Origin: Planktotalea sp.
Lineage (GTDB): Bacteria; Pseudomonadota; Alphaproteobacteria; Rhodobacterales; Rhodobacteraceae
Direction of reading: 5' to 3'
DNA: 64,000 nt
NCBI RefSeq assembly: GCF_018607995.1
Contig: NZ_JABBAL010000030.1
Coordinates: forward strand, 186,001 to 250,000
Shown here piece by piece: positions 48,793 through 58,319 of the stretch. Every line of letters starts with the position of its first letter. Position 1 is the stretch's first letter. The notes beneath the pieces are model-generated. The model had not been told where the DNA came from, searched no databases, and was given only the letters and a program-made list of their open reading frames with translations. A program made the translations under genes and the position numbers.

Positions 48793-49689
48793 GTGGCAAA
48801 CATAGACATTTCCAATCTTAACCCGATGAAACCTGTATTAATCGCAGGACCGACGGCGTCGGGAAAATCAGCGATGGCGCTGGAAATTGCTGAAGCGCAG
48901 GGTGGTGTCATCGTCAATGCAGATGCCAGTCAGGTGTTCGAAGGCTGGCGGGTCTTGACCGCGCGCCCAGACGCAGCGGATGAGAAACGCGCGCCGCATC
49001 ACCTCTTTGGACATGTTCCTTTTACGCAGGCTTATTCTGCGGGCAAATGGCTTCGCGATCTAACGCCCTTTCTGGATCAACCCAATGCCCGCCCGATTAT
49101 CGTTGGCGGTACAGGCCTCTACTTTCTCGCGCTAACCGAAGGTCTCGCCGAAATTCCTGAAACACGCGATGAAATTCGCGAAGAGGCGGATGAAATTCGC
49201 ATGGCAGGCAATCTAAAAGCGATGATTGCGGATCTTGATCGCGACACGTGCGCCAAAATAGATTTGCACAACCCCATGCGCGTTCAACGTGCTTGGGAAG
49301 TGCAGCGCGGTACAGGGCGCAGCTTGGCGCAATGGCATGCAGAAACGCCTGCACCGCTACTTTCATTGGATCAAACTCATGCGCTCGCCTTAGATGCAGA
49401 CACTGATTGGCTGAATAAACGCATCGCACAACGCTTTGATATGATGATTGAGCAAGGTGCTTTAGACGAAGCGCGCATGAACCTTGATCGCTACGATCCA
49501 AACCTATTGTCGTGCAAAGCCATTGGCGCGCCGGAGCTTGTGTCGCACCTGCGAGGTGAGCGTACTTTGGGCGAAGCAAAGGAGGCTGCAACGATAGCCA
49601 CACGGCAATTCGCCAAACGGCAAAGAACATGGTTTCGCGCCCACACAAAGCAATGGACCCGCGTGTCTTTGCCCTCAGGTCGAAACTAG
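48793..49689 (+). CDS. miaA: tRNA dimethylallyltransferase
   Basis: MiaA adds a dimethylallyl group to N6 of adenosine 37 in tRNAs reading UNN codons, using the isoprenoid made by the pathway encoded opposite. The protein (298 residues from GTG at 48793; 287 from ATG at 48826) has the P loop [18 protein letters not shown], the [16 protein letters not shown] segment in place of the usual D(S/A)xQxYxxxxIxTxKP, [14 protein letters not shown] and [17 protein letters not shown]. The start is uncertain, as neither candidate has a strong ribosome binding site. It is divergent from pyrH across about 125 bases. Confidence 0.95.
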   Translation: MANIDISNLNPMKPVLIAGPTASGKSAMALEIAEAQGGVIVNADASQVFEGWRVLTARPDAADEKRAPHHLFGHVPFTQAYSAGKWLRDLTPFLDQPNARPIIVGGTGLYFLALTEGLAEIPETRDEIREEADEIRMAGNLKAMIADLDRDTCAKIDLHNPMRVQRAWEVQRGTGRSLAQWHAETPAPLLSLDQTHALALDADTDWLNKRIAQRFDMMIEQGALDEARMNLDRYDPNLLSCKAIGAPELVSHLRGERTLGEAKEAATIATRQFAKRQRTWFRAHTKQWTRVSLPSGRN

Positions 49690-49780
49690 GGCTATCCTGA
49701 AAGACACATTCGAGGTGATATTCTGAACAAATTATTTAGATATATGTCCACTTACTAACATTTATGCATTTAGTGACGGT

Positions 49781-50777
49781 ATGAATGAACACACAGCCCC
49801 TCACCCTAATCAAAGCACGGTTTTGACAATCTCGCAGCGCGTCAAAGGCGCGCCTTGGCGGCTTGGGCTGGCCCACGCACGCGCGCAGCACATGCTAAAC
49901 AGCACATGCTAATTTGGGTCACGCGCGGGGCCACGAGCTGTACTGTAAATGCTCAAAGTTCTGCGATGAACAGTCACAATGCTTTGTTTATCACTGCAGG
50001 CACGTTGTTTTCATTCAACTACGAGTCTTCATTTTTGGGGCAGACCGTCGTCCTGCCTCCAAGTGACCGTCTGGACTGGCCAGATGAGCATATGTTGCTA
50101 AGGGTGCGTGAACCTAAAGCGCAGCTTACGCTGACACATTATGTGGAAACCATTCAAAGCGAAGCCCACGACGCCGAGCCGCTCGCGCGCACGCCGCGCA
50201 AACCCATGCTCAATTGATGATGGTTTGGGCGCATCGCTACCTAATGTACCAACATGCCGCTTCCGACAAAGCCGCGCAGCGTTTGATGCGGGCGTTTTGC
50301 TCTTTGATTGTGCAATCTAAGGCACAAGACACCGAAAGGGGTACAATGGCAGATTTTGCAGCTTAACTGGGTGTGACACCGGCCCACATCGCACGAGTTT
50401 GTAAAGCAGCCTGTGGCATCAGCGCTGCCGATCTTTTGAAACAAAACAGCCTGCAACGCGCACGGTGCCTGTTGAGGGACGAGGGACTGAAAGCCGTCGA
50501 CATTGCCAAGCGCCTTGGCTTCTCAACCCCCGCCTATTTCACCCGCCTCGTTAAAAGCCACACGGGAGAAACACCTTCGACCTTGCGTAAAAAAGGCCAA
50601 GTTGCAGCGTCAACAAAACTCGGTGTAAATCTTCCATTTGGTCGAATTATCAAGATGGTGCGTCTTAATTCGAAGGTTTCCGTAGGGGAAAGTGTCTTTC
50701 TCAGTTGCATTCACAGACGATGTCGTTTTCTTTTATGCTCAATGTCGCATTTAAACTTCACTTTACCGAAAGCATGA
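49781..50777 (+). pseudogene. AraC family transcriptional regulator, heavily damaged
   Basis: The fragments lie in three frames. Frame one (49781) reads through GAPWRLGLAHARAQHML, then breaks where a 14-bp unit CAGCACATGCTAAA is tandemly repeated (49886-49913). Removing one copy joins it to IWVTRGATSCTVNAQSSAMN and a cupin-like N-terminal domain. At about 50190-50216 a further slip is needed to reach MMVWAHRYLMYQHAASDKAA. There is a TAA at 50364-50366, and then the helix-turn-helix half follows (LGVTPAHIARVCKAACGISA; IAKRLGFSTPAYFTRLVKSH). The normal stop after TPSTLRKKG also seems lost, with about 60 unrelated residues following. It lies just upstream of the ABC transporter operon, perhaps its former regulator. 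Confidence 0.85.
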
Positions 50778-50787
50778 ATTGACGTCA

Positions 50788-50803
50788 GGCACTTTCTAGT
50801 GCC
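50788..50803. promoter_or_regulatory. Inverted repeat GGCACT-TTCT-AGTGCC
   Basis: This is a perfect 6-bp inverted repeat with a 4-base loop, 10 bases after TTGACG and about 100 bases before the substrate-binding protein gene. It could be an operator or part of a leader hairpin. It has no T tract. Confidence 0.35.
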
Positions 50804-50903
50804 GAATGGAACGACTTGGGATAGCGACGAACGGCGAGGGAAACACCCGCTGCACAACGCGCCTTCAAAATAAGAATAGAAAACGTGTCACAGGGAGAAC
50901 AAG

Positions 50904-52565
50904 ATGACGCTCACCACAAAAATCCACCCGGCAGCGAAGATGTACGCTGAAGAATTCAAAGCAGGTCTTCTAGATCGTCGCGAATTCCTCACACGCGTAT
51001 CCGCTTTGGGCGTTGCAACAGCAACTGCCTACACCATGGGTGGCCTTACGCAGCCTGCAGCAGCCGCAGGACACGCCAAGCAAGGCGGCACAGTTCGCAT
51101 GCAGATGGAAGTGCGCGCGATGAAAGATCCGCGTACATTTGACTGGACGCAGATTGCATTCGTTGCAAACGGCTGGCTTGAGTATCTGATTGAGTATAAC
51201 TCAGATGGTACATTTAACGGCTGGCTCGCAGAGAGCTGGGAAGTCAACGAAGACGCGACTGTTTACACATTCAACATCCGCAAGGGTGTTAAATGGAACA
51301 ATGGCGACGACTTCACCGCCCAGCACGTCGCATACAACTTTGCACGTTGGGCCGAGGCAGACGCCGAAGGCAACTCCATGGCGGCACGCGTTGACGCAAT
51401 AGTTGACCCCGACACGAAAATGGCCGCTGAAGGCGCAATCGAAGTTTTGGACAGCCACACAGTTCGCTTGAACCTGCGTCAGCCAGACATCACATTGATC
51501 CCAGGCATTGCTGACTACCCTGCGTGCCTTGTTCACCCAGATGACAATGTTGAAGACTTGCTTGAAAAGCAGATCGGCACGGGTCCATACAAGAATGACA
51601 GCCACGAGGTCGGTGTGAAGTCTGTTCTTGTGCGCAATGAAGGTCACGACTGGTGGGGTTATGCTGCCGGCAAAGGCGCATTTCTTGATCGTATCGAGTT
51701 CATTGACTACGGCACAGATCCAGCAGCATGGGTTGCTGCGGCTGAATCCGAAGAAGTCGACGCACTTTATGAAAACGTTGCAGACTTTGTTGACGTATTT
51801 GATGCACTTGGCTGGGAGAAATCTGAGCTCGCAACAGGTGCAACACTTGTCATTCGTCCAAACCAAGCTGCGACAGATGCAGATGGTAAGGTGATTTTTG
51901 AAGACAAGCGCGTGCGTCAAGCGATCGCAATGTGTGTCGACAACGCGGTTCTCCTCGAGCTTGGCGTGTCTGGCCGCGGTATCCCTGCGGACAACTGCCA
52001 CGTTGGCCCTATTCACCCAGAGCACGATGCATCTGTAACCCGTCTTCAACATGACCCTGCAAAAGCAATGGAACTTCTGACAGAAGCAGGCATGGCGGAC
52101 TATGAGTTTGAGCTTCACTCCATTGACGATGATTGGCGCAAGAACACAACAGATGCCGTTGCTGCGCAAATGCGTGATGCAGGCATGAACGTGAAGCGTA
52201 CAATCCTTCCAGGCTCTACATTCTGGAACGATTGGACGAAATACGCGTTCTCATCCACGAACTGGAACCACCGCCCATTGGGTACCCAGGTTCTTGGCCT
52301 TGCGTATAAGTCTGGCGTTGCTTGGAACGAGTTTGCGTGGTCCAACGAAGAGTTTGATGGGCTTTTGGCTCAGGCGAACTCTATCGCTGACGCAGATGCA
52401 CGCCGTGAAGTGATGGCAAAGCTCCAATCGATTGTGATCGAAGAAGGAGTAACGATCCAGCCATACTGGCGTTCTGTCTTCCGTCACATCCGTCCTGGCT
52501 TTGTCGGCATGGACATGCACGTTGCATATGCTTCCCAGCTTTATAAGTGGGGCGTTGCTGCATAA
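50904..52565 (+). CDS. ABC transporter periplasmic substrate-binding protein, family 5 (peptide/nickel type)
   Basis: This 553-residue SBP_bac_5 protein is predicted to use the Tat system, from the twin-arginine motif in [19 protein letters not shown] (R25-R26) and a following hydrophobic stretch ending in AAAAGHA. The mature part shows [20 protein letters not shown], the family motif [20 protein letters not shown] with [16 protein letters not shown] and [19 protein letters not shown]. It captures an oligopeptide or similar solute. It is the first gene of a transporter operon and is followed by a strong hairpin terminator that would raise its level relative to the permeases. Confidence 0.93.
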   Translation: MTLTTKIHPAAKMYAEEFKAGLLDRREFLTRVSALGVATATAYTMGGLTQPAAAAGHAKQGGTVRMQMEVRAMKDPRTFDWTQIAFVANGWLEYLIEYNSDGTFNGWLAESWEVNEDATVYTFNIRKGVKWNNGDDFTAQHVAYNFARWAEADAEGNSMAARVDAIVDPDTKMAAEGAIEVLDSHTVRLNLRQPDITLIPGIADYPACLVHPDDNVEDLLEKQIGTGPYKNDSHEVGVKSVLVRNEGHDWWGYAAGKGAFLDRIEFIDYGTDPAAWVAAAESEEVDALYENVADFVDVFDALGWEKSELATGATLVIRPNQAATDADGKVIFEDKRVRQAIAMCVDNAVLLELGVSGRGIPADNCHVGPIHPEHDASVTRLQHDPAKAMELLTEAGMADYEFELHSIDDDWRKNTTDAVAAQMRDAGMNVKRTILPGSTFWNDWTKYAFSSTNWNHRPLGTQVLGLAYKSGVAWNEFAWSNEEFDGLLAQANSIADADARREVMAKLQSIVIEEGVTIQPYWRSVFRHIRPGFVGMDMHVAYASQLYKWGVAA

Positions 52566-52582
52566 GCGAGCTTAACAAAAAG

Positions 52583-52615
52583 AAACCGCGCGCACCTATG
52601 GGCGCGGTTTTTTTT
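52583..52615 (+). terminator. Terminator/attenuator between binding-protein and permease genes
   Basis: AAACCGCGC pairs with GCGCGGTTT (9 bp) around a 10-base loop and runs into a tract of T residues (52608-52615). It lies 17 bases after the binding-protein stop and about 80 bases before the first permease gene, so partial read-through would feed the downstream genes. Confidence 0.88.
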
Positions 52616-52694
52616 GCGAAAGAGCAGGCCACAAAGGTTTGCCAACCCCGTGGATCGCATCTCGATCCGCTTAGCCTTATCAACAGGGGCACGA

Positions 52695-53780
52695 ATGGGA
52701 CTGTTTATTCTTCGCCGCTTGGGGGTCATGATCCTCACGGCAATCTGTCTGACGTTCATCGTCTTTTTCTTAACCAATTTACAACCTAACCTAGAAAAGC
52801 TCGCCAAAACTCAAGGCGAGATGCGCATGAGCGACGAACAAGTCGAACGCTGGCTCGCAAATCGCGGTTATGATCAACCTTTGCCGATCAAATACGGCGA
52901 ATGGCTTGGAGTTTGGCCATCTAAGATTATTGAGACAGATGACGGCCGCACCTATGGGCGATGCCTCGAAACTGATGTATCCATTGAAGATGCACCGCGG
53001 TTTTGCGGCGTAATCCAAGGGGATTGGGGCTTTTCCACAGTCTTCAGAGATAAAGTATCCAGTATCATCGCCACGCGTTTGTCGCTGACTGGCAAATTGA
53101 TGTTTTGGGTGATGGTTCTGATGATCCCATCAGCGTTACTGATTGGTGTTTTGGCGGGCATGCGTGAAGGTTCACGCACAGACCGCTCCCTTTCAACACT
53201 TTCAATCGCAACCACGGCAACGCCTGAATACGTCTCTGGTGTTATTTTCATTGCCATTTTCGCGGCCTCTGCGTCGCCACTTAATCAATGGCTCGCGTCA
53301 ATGGACTGGATTGAAGGGCGTACCTTGTTCAAAGGCACTGCTACTTCTGCCATGGAAAGCGCAAACTTTAATAACTTCTTCCTGCCCGTCTTGACCATTT
53401 CGCTTTATGGCATGGGCTATATCGCCCGCATGACACGCGCATCCATGGCGGAAGTCATGACAGCGCAATACATTCGCACCGCTCGTCTGAAAGGTGTGAG
53501 CTTTCCAAATATAGTGGTGAAACACGCATTGCGGAACGCGCTGATCGCGCCTTTCACAGTTATCATGCTGCAAATCCCATGGCTTTTGAATGGCGTGGTA
53601 ATTGTGGAGACCTTGTTCAACTACAAAGGCTTCGGCTGGGTTCTTGTGCAAGCCGCGGGCAACAATGATATCGAACTCTTGCTCGGCGTGTCCGTCGTGT
53701 CGGTGATCGTCGTTTTGATCACGCAGCTGATATCGGACATCGGCTATGTTTATCTCAACCCACGCATTAGCGTCAGCTAA
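52695..53780 (+). CDS. ABC transporter permease (DppB type)
   Basis: This 361-residue inner-membrane permease of the binding-protein-dependent family has an N-terminal helix (LFILRRLGVMILTAICLTF) and a periplasmic segment (about 35-115) longer than usual. Five further helices carry the EAA loop around ARLKGVSFPNIVVKHALRNA. It forms the channel with the next permease. The start at 52695 (MGLFILRRLG) matches the family N terminus; the open frame from 52614 is upstream noise overlapping the terminator. Confidence 0.93.
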   Translation: MGLFILRRLGVMILTAICLTFIVFFLTNLQPNLEKLAKTQGEMRMSDEQVERWLANRGYDQPLPIKYGEWLGVWPSKIIETDDGRTYGRCLETDVSIEDAPRFCGVIQGDWGFSTVFRDKVSSIIATRLSLTGKLMFWVMVLMIPSALLIGVLAGMREGSRTDRSLSTLSIATTATPEYVSGVIFIAIFAASASPLNQWLASMDWIEGRTLFKGTATSAMESANFNNFFLPVLTISLYGMGYIARMTRASMAEVMTAQYIRTARLKGVSFPNIVVKHALRNALIAPFTVIMLQIPWLLNGVVIVETLFNYKGFGWVLVQAAGNNDIELLLGVSVVSVIVVLITQLISDIGYVYLNPRISVS

Positions 53781-53792
53781 GGAATATTGGAT

Positions 53793-54983
53793 ATGGAACC
53801 GCTTTCTTGGGGCGCAATTTTCGCCGGCATGTTCACCCAATTGACCCCTGTTTGGGTCGCGCTGATTGCTACATTCACATTGTCTATCATCTACAAGCGT
53901 CGTCTTGGGCTTTATGGCAAACTCTTTGACTCTACGATCGGGATGATCGGGTTTGCTTTGGTTATGTTCTGGGTTTTCGTTGCCATCTTTGGTGCGATGG
54001 ACATGATCTTGACACATGATCCCCTGTCCCAAGTTTCCGGGATGAAGAACAAAGTCCCCGGCACAGCACTCCGAGGCGCTGAAGATGGCGACTACGCGTA
54101 TTATCTTCTAGGTGGTGATAACCTCGCGCGCGATATCTTTAGCCGCGTGATGGGCGGTGCGACCATCGTGATCTTGATCGCTCCATTGGCAACCCTATTC
54201 GCCTATATGGTTGGCATCACTCTGGGCCTGCCTGCGGGTTACTACGGCGGTCATTTCGACACAGCGCTATCGTTCGTCGCGAACCTTGTTTTGGCTTTCC
54301 CTGTAATCTTGTTGTTCTATCTTTTGGTGACCCCTGAAATCGTCAACACAGGCCTGCCTCAATATATGGCAATTGTCCTGTTCTTCTTCCCACTGGTCTT
54401 TTTCGCAGTGTTGATCAACACGCGTCTAAAGGAGCAACCCCAAAAGAATATGGTCTGGCTTTGCGCAGCGTTAATCCCGATGGCGATCTTGTATGTGGTT
54501 ACAATCAATGCGCCCGGGACAAAGATTGATCTGCTGGGACCATTGGACTTCTTCAATCCTGCGTCGGGTATCTTGGTGGTCTTCGTGTCAGTCGTTTTCG
54601 TGAACTCACCCACAGTTTTCAGAATTGTGCGCGGTTTGACATTGGACATCAAACAACGCGACTACGTCGCTGCAGCGCAAACACGTGGTGAAGGCGCTTG
54701 GTACATCATGCTCTGGGAAATCTTGCCCAACGCACGAGGTCCACTGATTGTCGATTTCTGCCTGCGCATCGGCTATACTACCATTTTGCTTGGAACCCTT
54801 GGTTTCTTTGGCCTTGGCCTGCCGCCAGAAAGCCCTGACTGGGGCAGCACGATAAACGAAGGCCGTAAGCTTTTGTCGATCTATTTGCACCCTGCTTTGC
54901 CACCTGCCTTAGCATTGTTGTCATTGGTCTTGGGGCTAAACTTGCTGGCGGATGGTCTGCGCGAAGAAAGCTTGCGCGATTGA
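53793..54983 (+). CDS. ABC transporter permease (DppC type)
   Basis: This 396-residue permease partners the DppB-type protein. It has an N-terminal helix, a periplasmic region with LLGGDNLARDIFSRVMGGAT, several helices and the EAA loop QRDYVAAAQTRGEGAWYIML followed by WEILPNARGPLIVDF. It ends with the GLGLPPESPDWGSTINEGR segment typical of DppC. The extra helices in the middle (VLFFFPLVFFAVLINTRL, ALIPMAILYVVTI) make it longer than the common 300 residues. The gap from the previous gene is 12 bases. Confidence 0.93.
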   Translation: MEPLSWGAIFAGMFTQLTPVWVALIATFTLSIIYKRRLGLYGKLFDSTIGMIGFALVMFWVFVAIFGAMDMILTHDPLSQVSGMKNKVPGTALRGAEDGDYAYYLLGGDNLARDIFSRVMGGATIVILIAPLATLFAYMVGITLGLPAGYYGGHFDTALSFVANLVLAFPVILLFYLLVTPEIVNTGLPQYMAIVLFFFPLVFFAVLINTRLKEQPQKNMVWLCAALIPMAILYVVTINAPGTKIDLLGPLDFFNPASGILVVFVSVVFVNSPTVFRIVRGLTLDIKQRDYVAAAQTRGEGAWYIMLWEILPNARGPLIVDFCLRIGYTTILLGTLGFFGLGLPPESPDWGSTINEGRKLLSIYLHPALPPALALLSLVLGLNLLADGLREESLRD

Positions 54984-55000
54984 TTGAGAGGGTGGACGGA

Positions 55001-55038
55001 GGGCCAGCCCCCTCGACCCCCAAGATATTTAGAAAGAG
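55001..55038 (+). repeat. Dispersed intergenic repeat, copy C
   Basis: GGGCCAGCCCCC, TCGA, then CCCCCAAGATATTTAGAAAG matches the family. Unlike the other five copies it sits between two genes of the same strand inside an operon (permease and ATPase). Confidence 0.6.
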
Positions 55039-55045
55039 AGGAAAC

Positions 55046-55081
55046 ATGGGTTTTCTATCTTTGCTCCAAAGGGAGACTTGA
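55046..55081 (+). other. Possible 11-codon leader peptide before the ATPase gene
   Basis: An ATG preceded by AGAGAGGAAAC opens a short frame reading MGFLSLLQRET and ending TGA two bases before the ATPase ATG. The ATPase ribosome binding site (AAGGGAG) lies inside this frame. It may be a translated leader coupling the ATPase to the upstream transcript, or chance sequence next to the repeat. Confidence 0.3.
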
Positions 55082-55083
55082 GA

Positions 55084-57168
55084 ATGGCTAAAATGGATTA
55101 TGATGGACCGATCCTAGAGATTGATAAGTTCTCGATTTCCTTTTTTACACGGTTGCGCGAAATTCCAGCTGTGATGGATTTTTCTGTGACAGTGCAACCC
55201 GGTGAAGCGGTTGGGCTGGTCGGTGAATCAGGTTGCGGCAAGTCCACTGTCGCACTTGGTGTAATGCAGGATTTGGGCAAGAACGGCCGCGTCGTTGGCG
55301 GCTCCATCAAGTTCAAGGGCCGCGATCTGGCGGAAATGAGCGCAGAAGAATTGCGCGACGTGCGCGGCAATGAGATTGCGATGATCTATCAAGAGCCGAT
55401 GGCGTCATTGAACCCTGCGATGAAGATCGGCAAGCAGCTTGCTGAGGTGCCGATGATCCACGAGGGCATCGATGAGGCAGAAGCTATAGAGCGCGCGTTG
55501 CAGGTGGTGACGGACGTCAAACTCGCCGACCCTGCGCGTATCTTGGACAGCTATCCGCATCAGCTCTCGGGCGGTCAACAGCAACGTATCGTGATTGCGA
55601 TGGCCTTGATGTCCAAGCCAGCCTTGTTGATCCTGGACGAACCGACGACAGCCTTGGACGTGACTGTTGAAGCCGCAATCGTGGAACTCGTGCGCGATTT
55701 GGGCAAGAAGTACGGCACATCGATGCTGTTCATCTCACACAATCTTGGTTTGGTTCTAGAAACCTGTGACCGCATCTGTGTGATGTATTCCGGCGAAGCG
55801 GTTGAGCGCGGTTCCATCGAGGATGTATTCGACGAAATGCAGCATCCTTACACGCAGGCGCTATTCCGCTCGATCCCGCTGCCGGGAGCCGACAAAAACG
55901 CGCGCCCTTTGGTGGCGATCCCTGGCAACTTCCCTCTTCCACATGAGCGCCCGACCGGCTGTAACTTTGGCCCGCGTTGCGACTACTTTGAAGCAGGTCG
56001 TTGCGATCGAAGTGATATTTCTATGGTGAACGTGTCTGGCAACGACCGCCACGCAACACGGTGCTTGAAGCATGAAGAAATCAACTGGAACGCCTCCATC
56101 ACCGTCGGTGAGCAAAAGGAAAAGGGCGAGATTGGCGATGTTGTTCTGAAGATGGACAACCTCAAGAAATACTATGAGGTGTCTGCCAACGCGCTTTTCA
56201 GCAGCGGCAGTAAGAAAGTCGTTAAAGCCAACGAAACTCTAAGTTTTGAAGCACGCGAAAGCGAAACTTTGGCGATTGTGGGCGAATCCGGTTGCGGCAA
56301 ATCCACCTTTGCCAAGGTTTTGATGGGGCTGGAGACAGCAACAGACGGTGAAATCTTGCTCGACAATCAGAGCATCGGGAACACGCCCATCGCGGAGCGT
56401 GACACGAAAACCGTCGCCGATGTTCAGATGGTGTTCCAGAACCCTTTTGATACCTTAAACCCTTCGATGACGGTTGGTCGTCAGATCATTCGCGCGCTTG
56501 AGATATTCAAAATCGGCAAGAACGAAGCGGAACGTAAGACCCGCATGTTAGAATTGCTAGATCTGGTGAAGCTACCGCGCGAATTTGCAGATCGCATGCC
56601 GCGTCAGCTTTCTGGTGGGCAGAAACAGCGTGTCGGAATTGCGCGCGCGTTCTCTGGTGGTGCGCGCATTGTTGTGGCGGATGAACCTGTCTCGGCGCTT
56701 GACGTGTCGGTCCAAGCGGCCGTCACGGACTTGTTGATGGAAATCCAGCGCAACGAGAAAACTACGTTGCTGTTCATCTCGCATGATCTCTCGATTGTGC
56801 GTTATCTGAGCGATCGTGTGATGGTGATGTATCTTGGCCATGTGGTCGAACTCGGTACGACGGATCAGGTCTTCTCGCCGCCTTATCACCCTTATACAGA
56901 GGCGCTTTTGTCAGCGGTTCCCATTGCTGATACGAGCATTGAGAAGAAACACATCGTGCTTGACGGCGACATCCCGTCTGCGATGAATCCGCCCTCTGGC
57001 TGCCCATTTCAAACGCGCTGTCGTTGGAAATCCGAAGTTCCAGGCAACCTGTGTGACACAGAGGTACCACACGTGCGGACCCTTGATGGCAACCATCAAG
57101 TAAAGTGCCATCTCAGTGATGAAAAACTCTCAGAAATGGAACCGGTCATCAAAATCGCAGCAGAATAG
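55084..57168 (+). CDS. ABC transporter ATP-binding protein with two fused ATPase domains (DppD-DppF)
   Basis: This 694-residue protein fuses both ATPases of a peptide/nickel-type importer. Domain 1 has Walker A GESGCGKST (about 48-56), signature LSGGQQQRIVIAMAL and Walker B ALLILDEPTTALDV. It is followed by an oligopeptide C-terminal motif with cysteines (TGCNFGPRCDYFEAGRCD, TRCLKH). Domain 2 has Walker A at about 400-408, LSGGQKQRVGIARAF, VVADEPVSALDV and a second Cys motif (SGCPFQTRCRW). The start is ATG at 55084; a TTG two codons earlier is possible. It closes the operon and is followed by repeat copy D. Confidence 0.95.
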   Translation: MAKMDYDGPILEIDKFSISFFTRLREIPAVMDFSVTVQPGEAVGLVGESGCGKSTVALGVMQDLGKNGRVVGGSIKFKGRDLAEMSAEELRDVRGNEIAMIYQEPMASLNPAMKIGKQLAEVPMIHEGIDEAEAIERALQVVTDVKLADPARILDSYPHQLSGGQQQRIVIAMALMSKPALLILDEPTTALDVTVEAAIVELVRDLGKKYGTSMLFISHNLGLVLETCDRICVMYSGEAVERGSIEDVFDEMQHPYTQALFRSIPLPGADKNARPLVAIPGNFPLPHERPTGCNFGPRCDYFEAGRCDRSDISMVNVSGNDRHATRCLKHEEINWNASITVGEQKEKGEIGDVVLKMDNLKKYYEVSANALFSSGSKKVVKANETLSFEARESETLAIVGESGCGKSTFAKVLMGLETATDGEILLDNQSIGNTPIAERDTKTVADVQMVFQNPFDTLNPSMTVGRQIIRALEIFKIGKNEAERKTRMLELLDLVKLPREFADRMPRQLSGGQKQRVGIARAFSGGARIVVADEPVSALDVSVQAAVTDLLMEIQRNEKTTLLFISHDLSIVRYLSDRVMVMYLGHVVELGTTDQVFSPPYHPYTEALLSAVPIADTSIEKKHIVLDGDIPSAMNPPSGCPFQTRCRWKSEVPGNLCDTEVPHVRTLDGNHQVKCHLSDEKLSEMEPVIKIAAE

Positions 57169-57229
57169 GTTTCATCTTTCAAAATAAACTTCGGGGGACC
57201 CTGCGCACGCAGAGTGGGGCTGGCCCCCT
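57169..57229 (-). repeat. Dispersed intergenic repeat, copy D (long form)
   Basis: On the minus strand: GGGGGCCAGCCCC, an internal perfect hairpin CTGCG-TG-CGCAG, then GGTCCCCCGAAGTTTATTT and GAAAGATGAAACC. It matches copy B closely outside the internal hairpin. It lies between the convergent ATPase gene and an AraC-type pseudogene. Confidence 0.65.
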
Positions 57230-58211
57230 TACCCCGGAAATTTGCGCGGTATTTTACCAGTGATGCGCAAAAACTCGCGGTTGAAATTCGACTTGGTATT
57301 GAACCCTGCGCTCAGCATCACTTCTGTCACACTGTCCCCTTGCTCCAATGCTGCGCAAGCAGCTTTGATCCGGGCGCATTGATGTAGCATGACACGTATT
57401 CACCACTCACACGGTTAATCACAATCGAAAGCGTTTTGACAGGCAATCCTAAGCGCCTAGCCAAGCGGGTCAACGTTAGATCAGGATCAAGATAGAGCCG
57501 CCCCTGCTCCATCAACGCATCCAAGCGGTCGATGATCTGCGTGTCTTCTTCACTGGCCACTTGCACCATATCGCTTGTATCGCCCACCCTCCGGCACATC
57601 GATGACGCTGCGCGATAGGCTCAGTGCACCCATTAACAACAGCATGTTCGAAGACGCAAAGCCAATGATCAATGGCTACCACTCGGGCTTGCCTGTAACA
57701 ATCGTTGCAATAATGGCAATATCGGTGAATGCAGACGCAATCAGCGCAAAGCTAATCCACCGCCAAATGCGATCAGAGGCGTCGCCACTTTCAATCCGCA
57801 AGCGCGGCAACATGTCAGCCCCACGTGAGACGTTGTAAAAAACGCTGCGCCATAGGCGCAAAACAAAAGTGGAATCATCACGTCAAGCGCATAGGGTTGA
57901 ACAACAATCGCAAAAAGCGCCAAGACGGGAGGCATCACATGCGGCCACACTCTATGCCCACGCTCAAGCCCGAAATGCAGTAGTGCGATCGACGCGAGCG
58001 GTGGAATAGAGGCGGCCAAAACAGGCAAGGCCCATCGCAACGCATCCATTTCAAAGTGCATCACCAATGCAATCAACGCGGATTGAACAGTGCAGGCCGC
58101 TACAAGGATCGCCAACGGAGTGATCAGCCGATGCGTTTTGATGAGTGACACGCATAAGAATGCGAGCACAAGCGCGCCGAACAACGGAATAGTTAGGGTT
58201 GGCAGCATCAC
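57229..58211 (-). pseudogene. AraC-type regulator with N-terminal membrane domain, at least four lesions
   Basis: The N-terminal frame (58211 down) is membrane-like (MMLPTLTIPLFGALVLAFL, LRWALPVLAASIPPLASIAL). One missing G in the C-run 57819-57822 shifts to a frame reading MLPRLRIESGDASDRIWRWI. A TAG follows (plus-strand 57676-57678), then PLIIGFASSNMLLLMGALSL. A further shift near 57600 leads to DTQIIDRLDALMEQGRLYLD and RLARRLGLPVKTLSIVINRV. A last slip near 57383 gives ARIKAACAALEQGDSV and the helix-turn-helix end GFNTKSNFNREFLRITGK. Together they make a full seven-helix-plus-AraC regulator, now non-functional. It is divergent from the hydrolase pseudogene, its likely target. Confidence 0.85.
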
Positions 58212-58319
58212 ATTACTCTAAAATGGACTAAAACCGGTTTTGCGACGTCCCAAAACCCGTTTCAGGACGCATATATTAAAAGATGCGCGCATCTAAGACT
58301 CATCGCAACCACGAAACGA

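Noticed and set aside
47939-48805. 288-codon plus-strand frame opposite pyrH
   Set aside because: It is an antisense shadow of pyrH with no family features and no ribosome binding site.
51201-52169. 322-codon minus-strand frame opposite the binding-protein gene
   Set aside because: The Cys/Val-rich composition is a codon-bias shadow of the sense gene.
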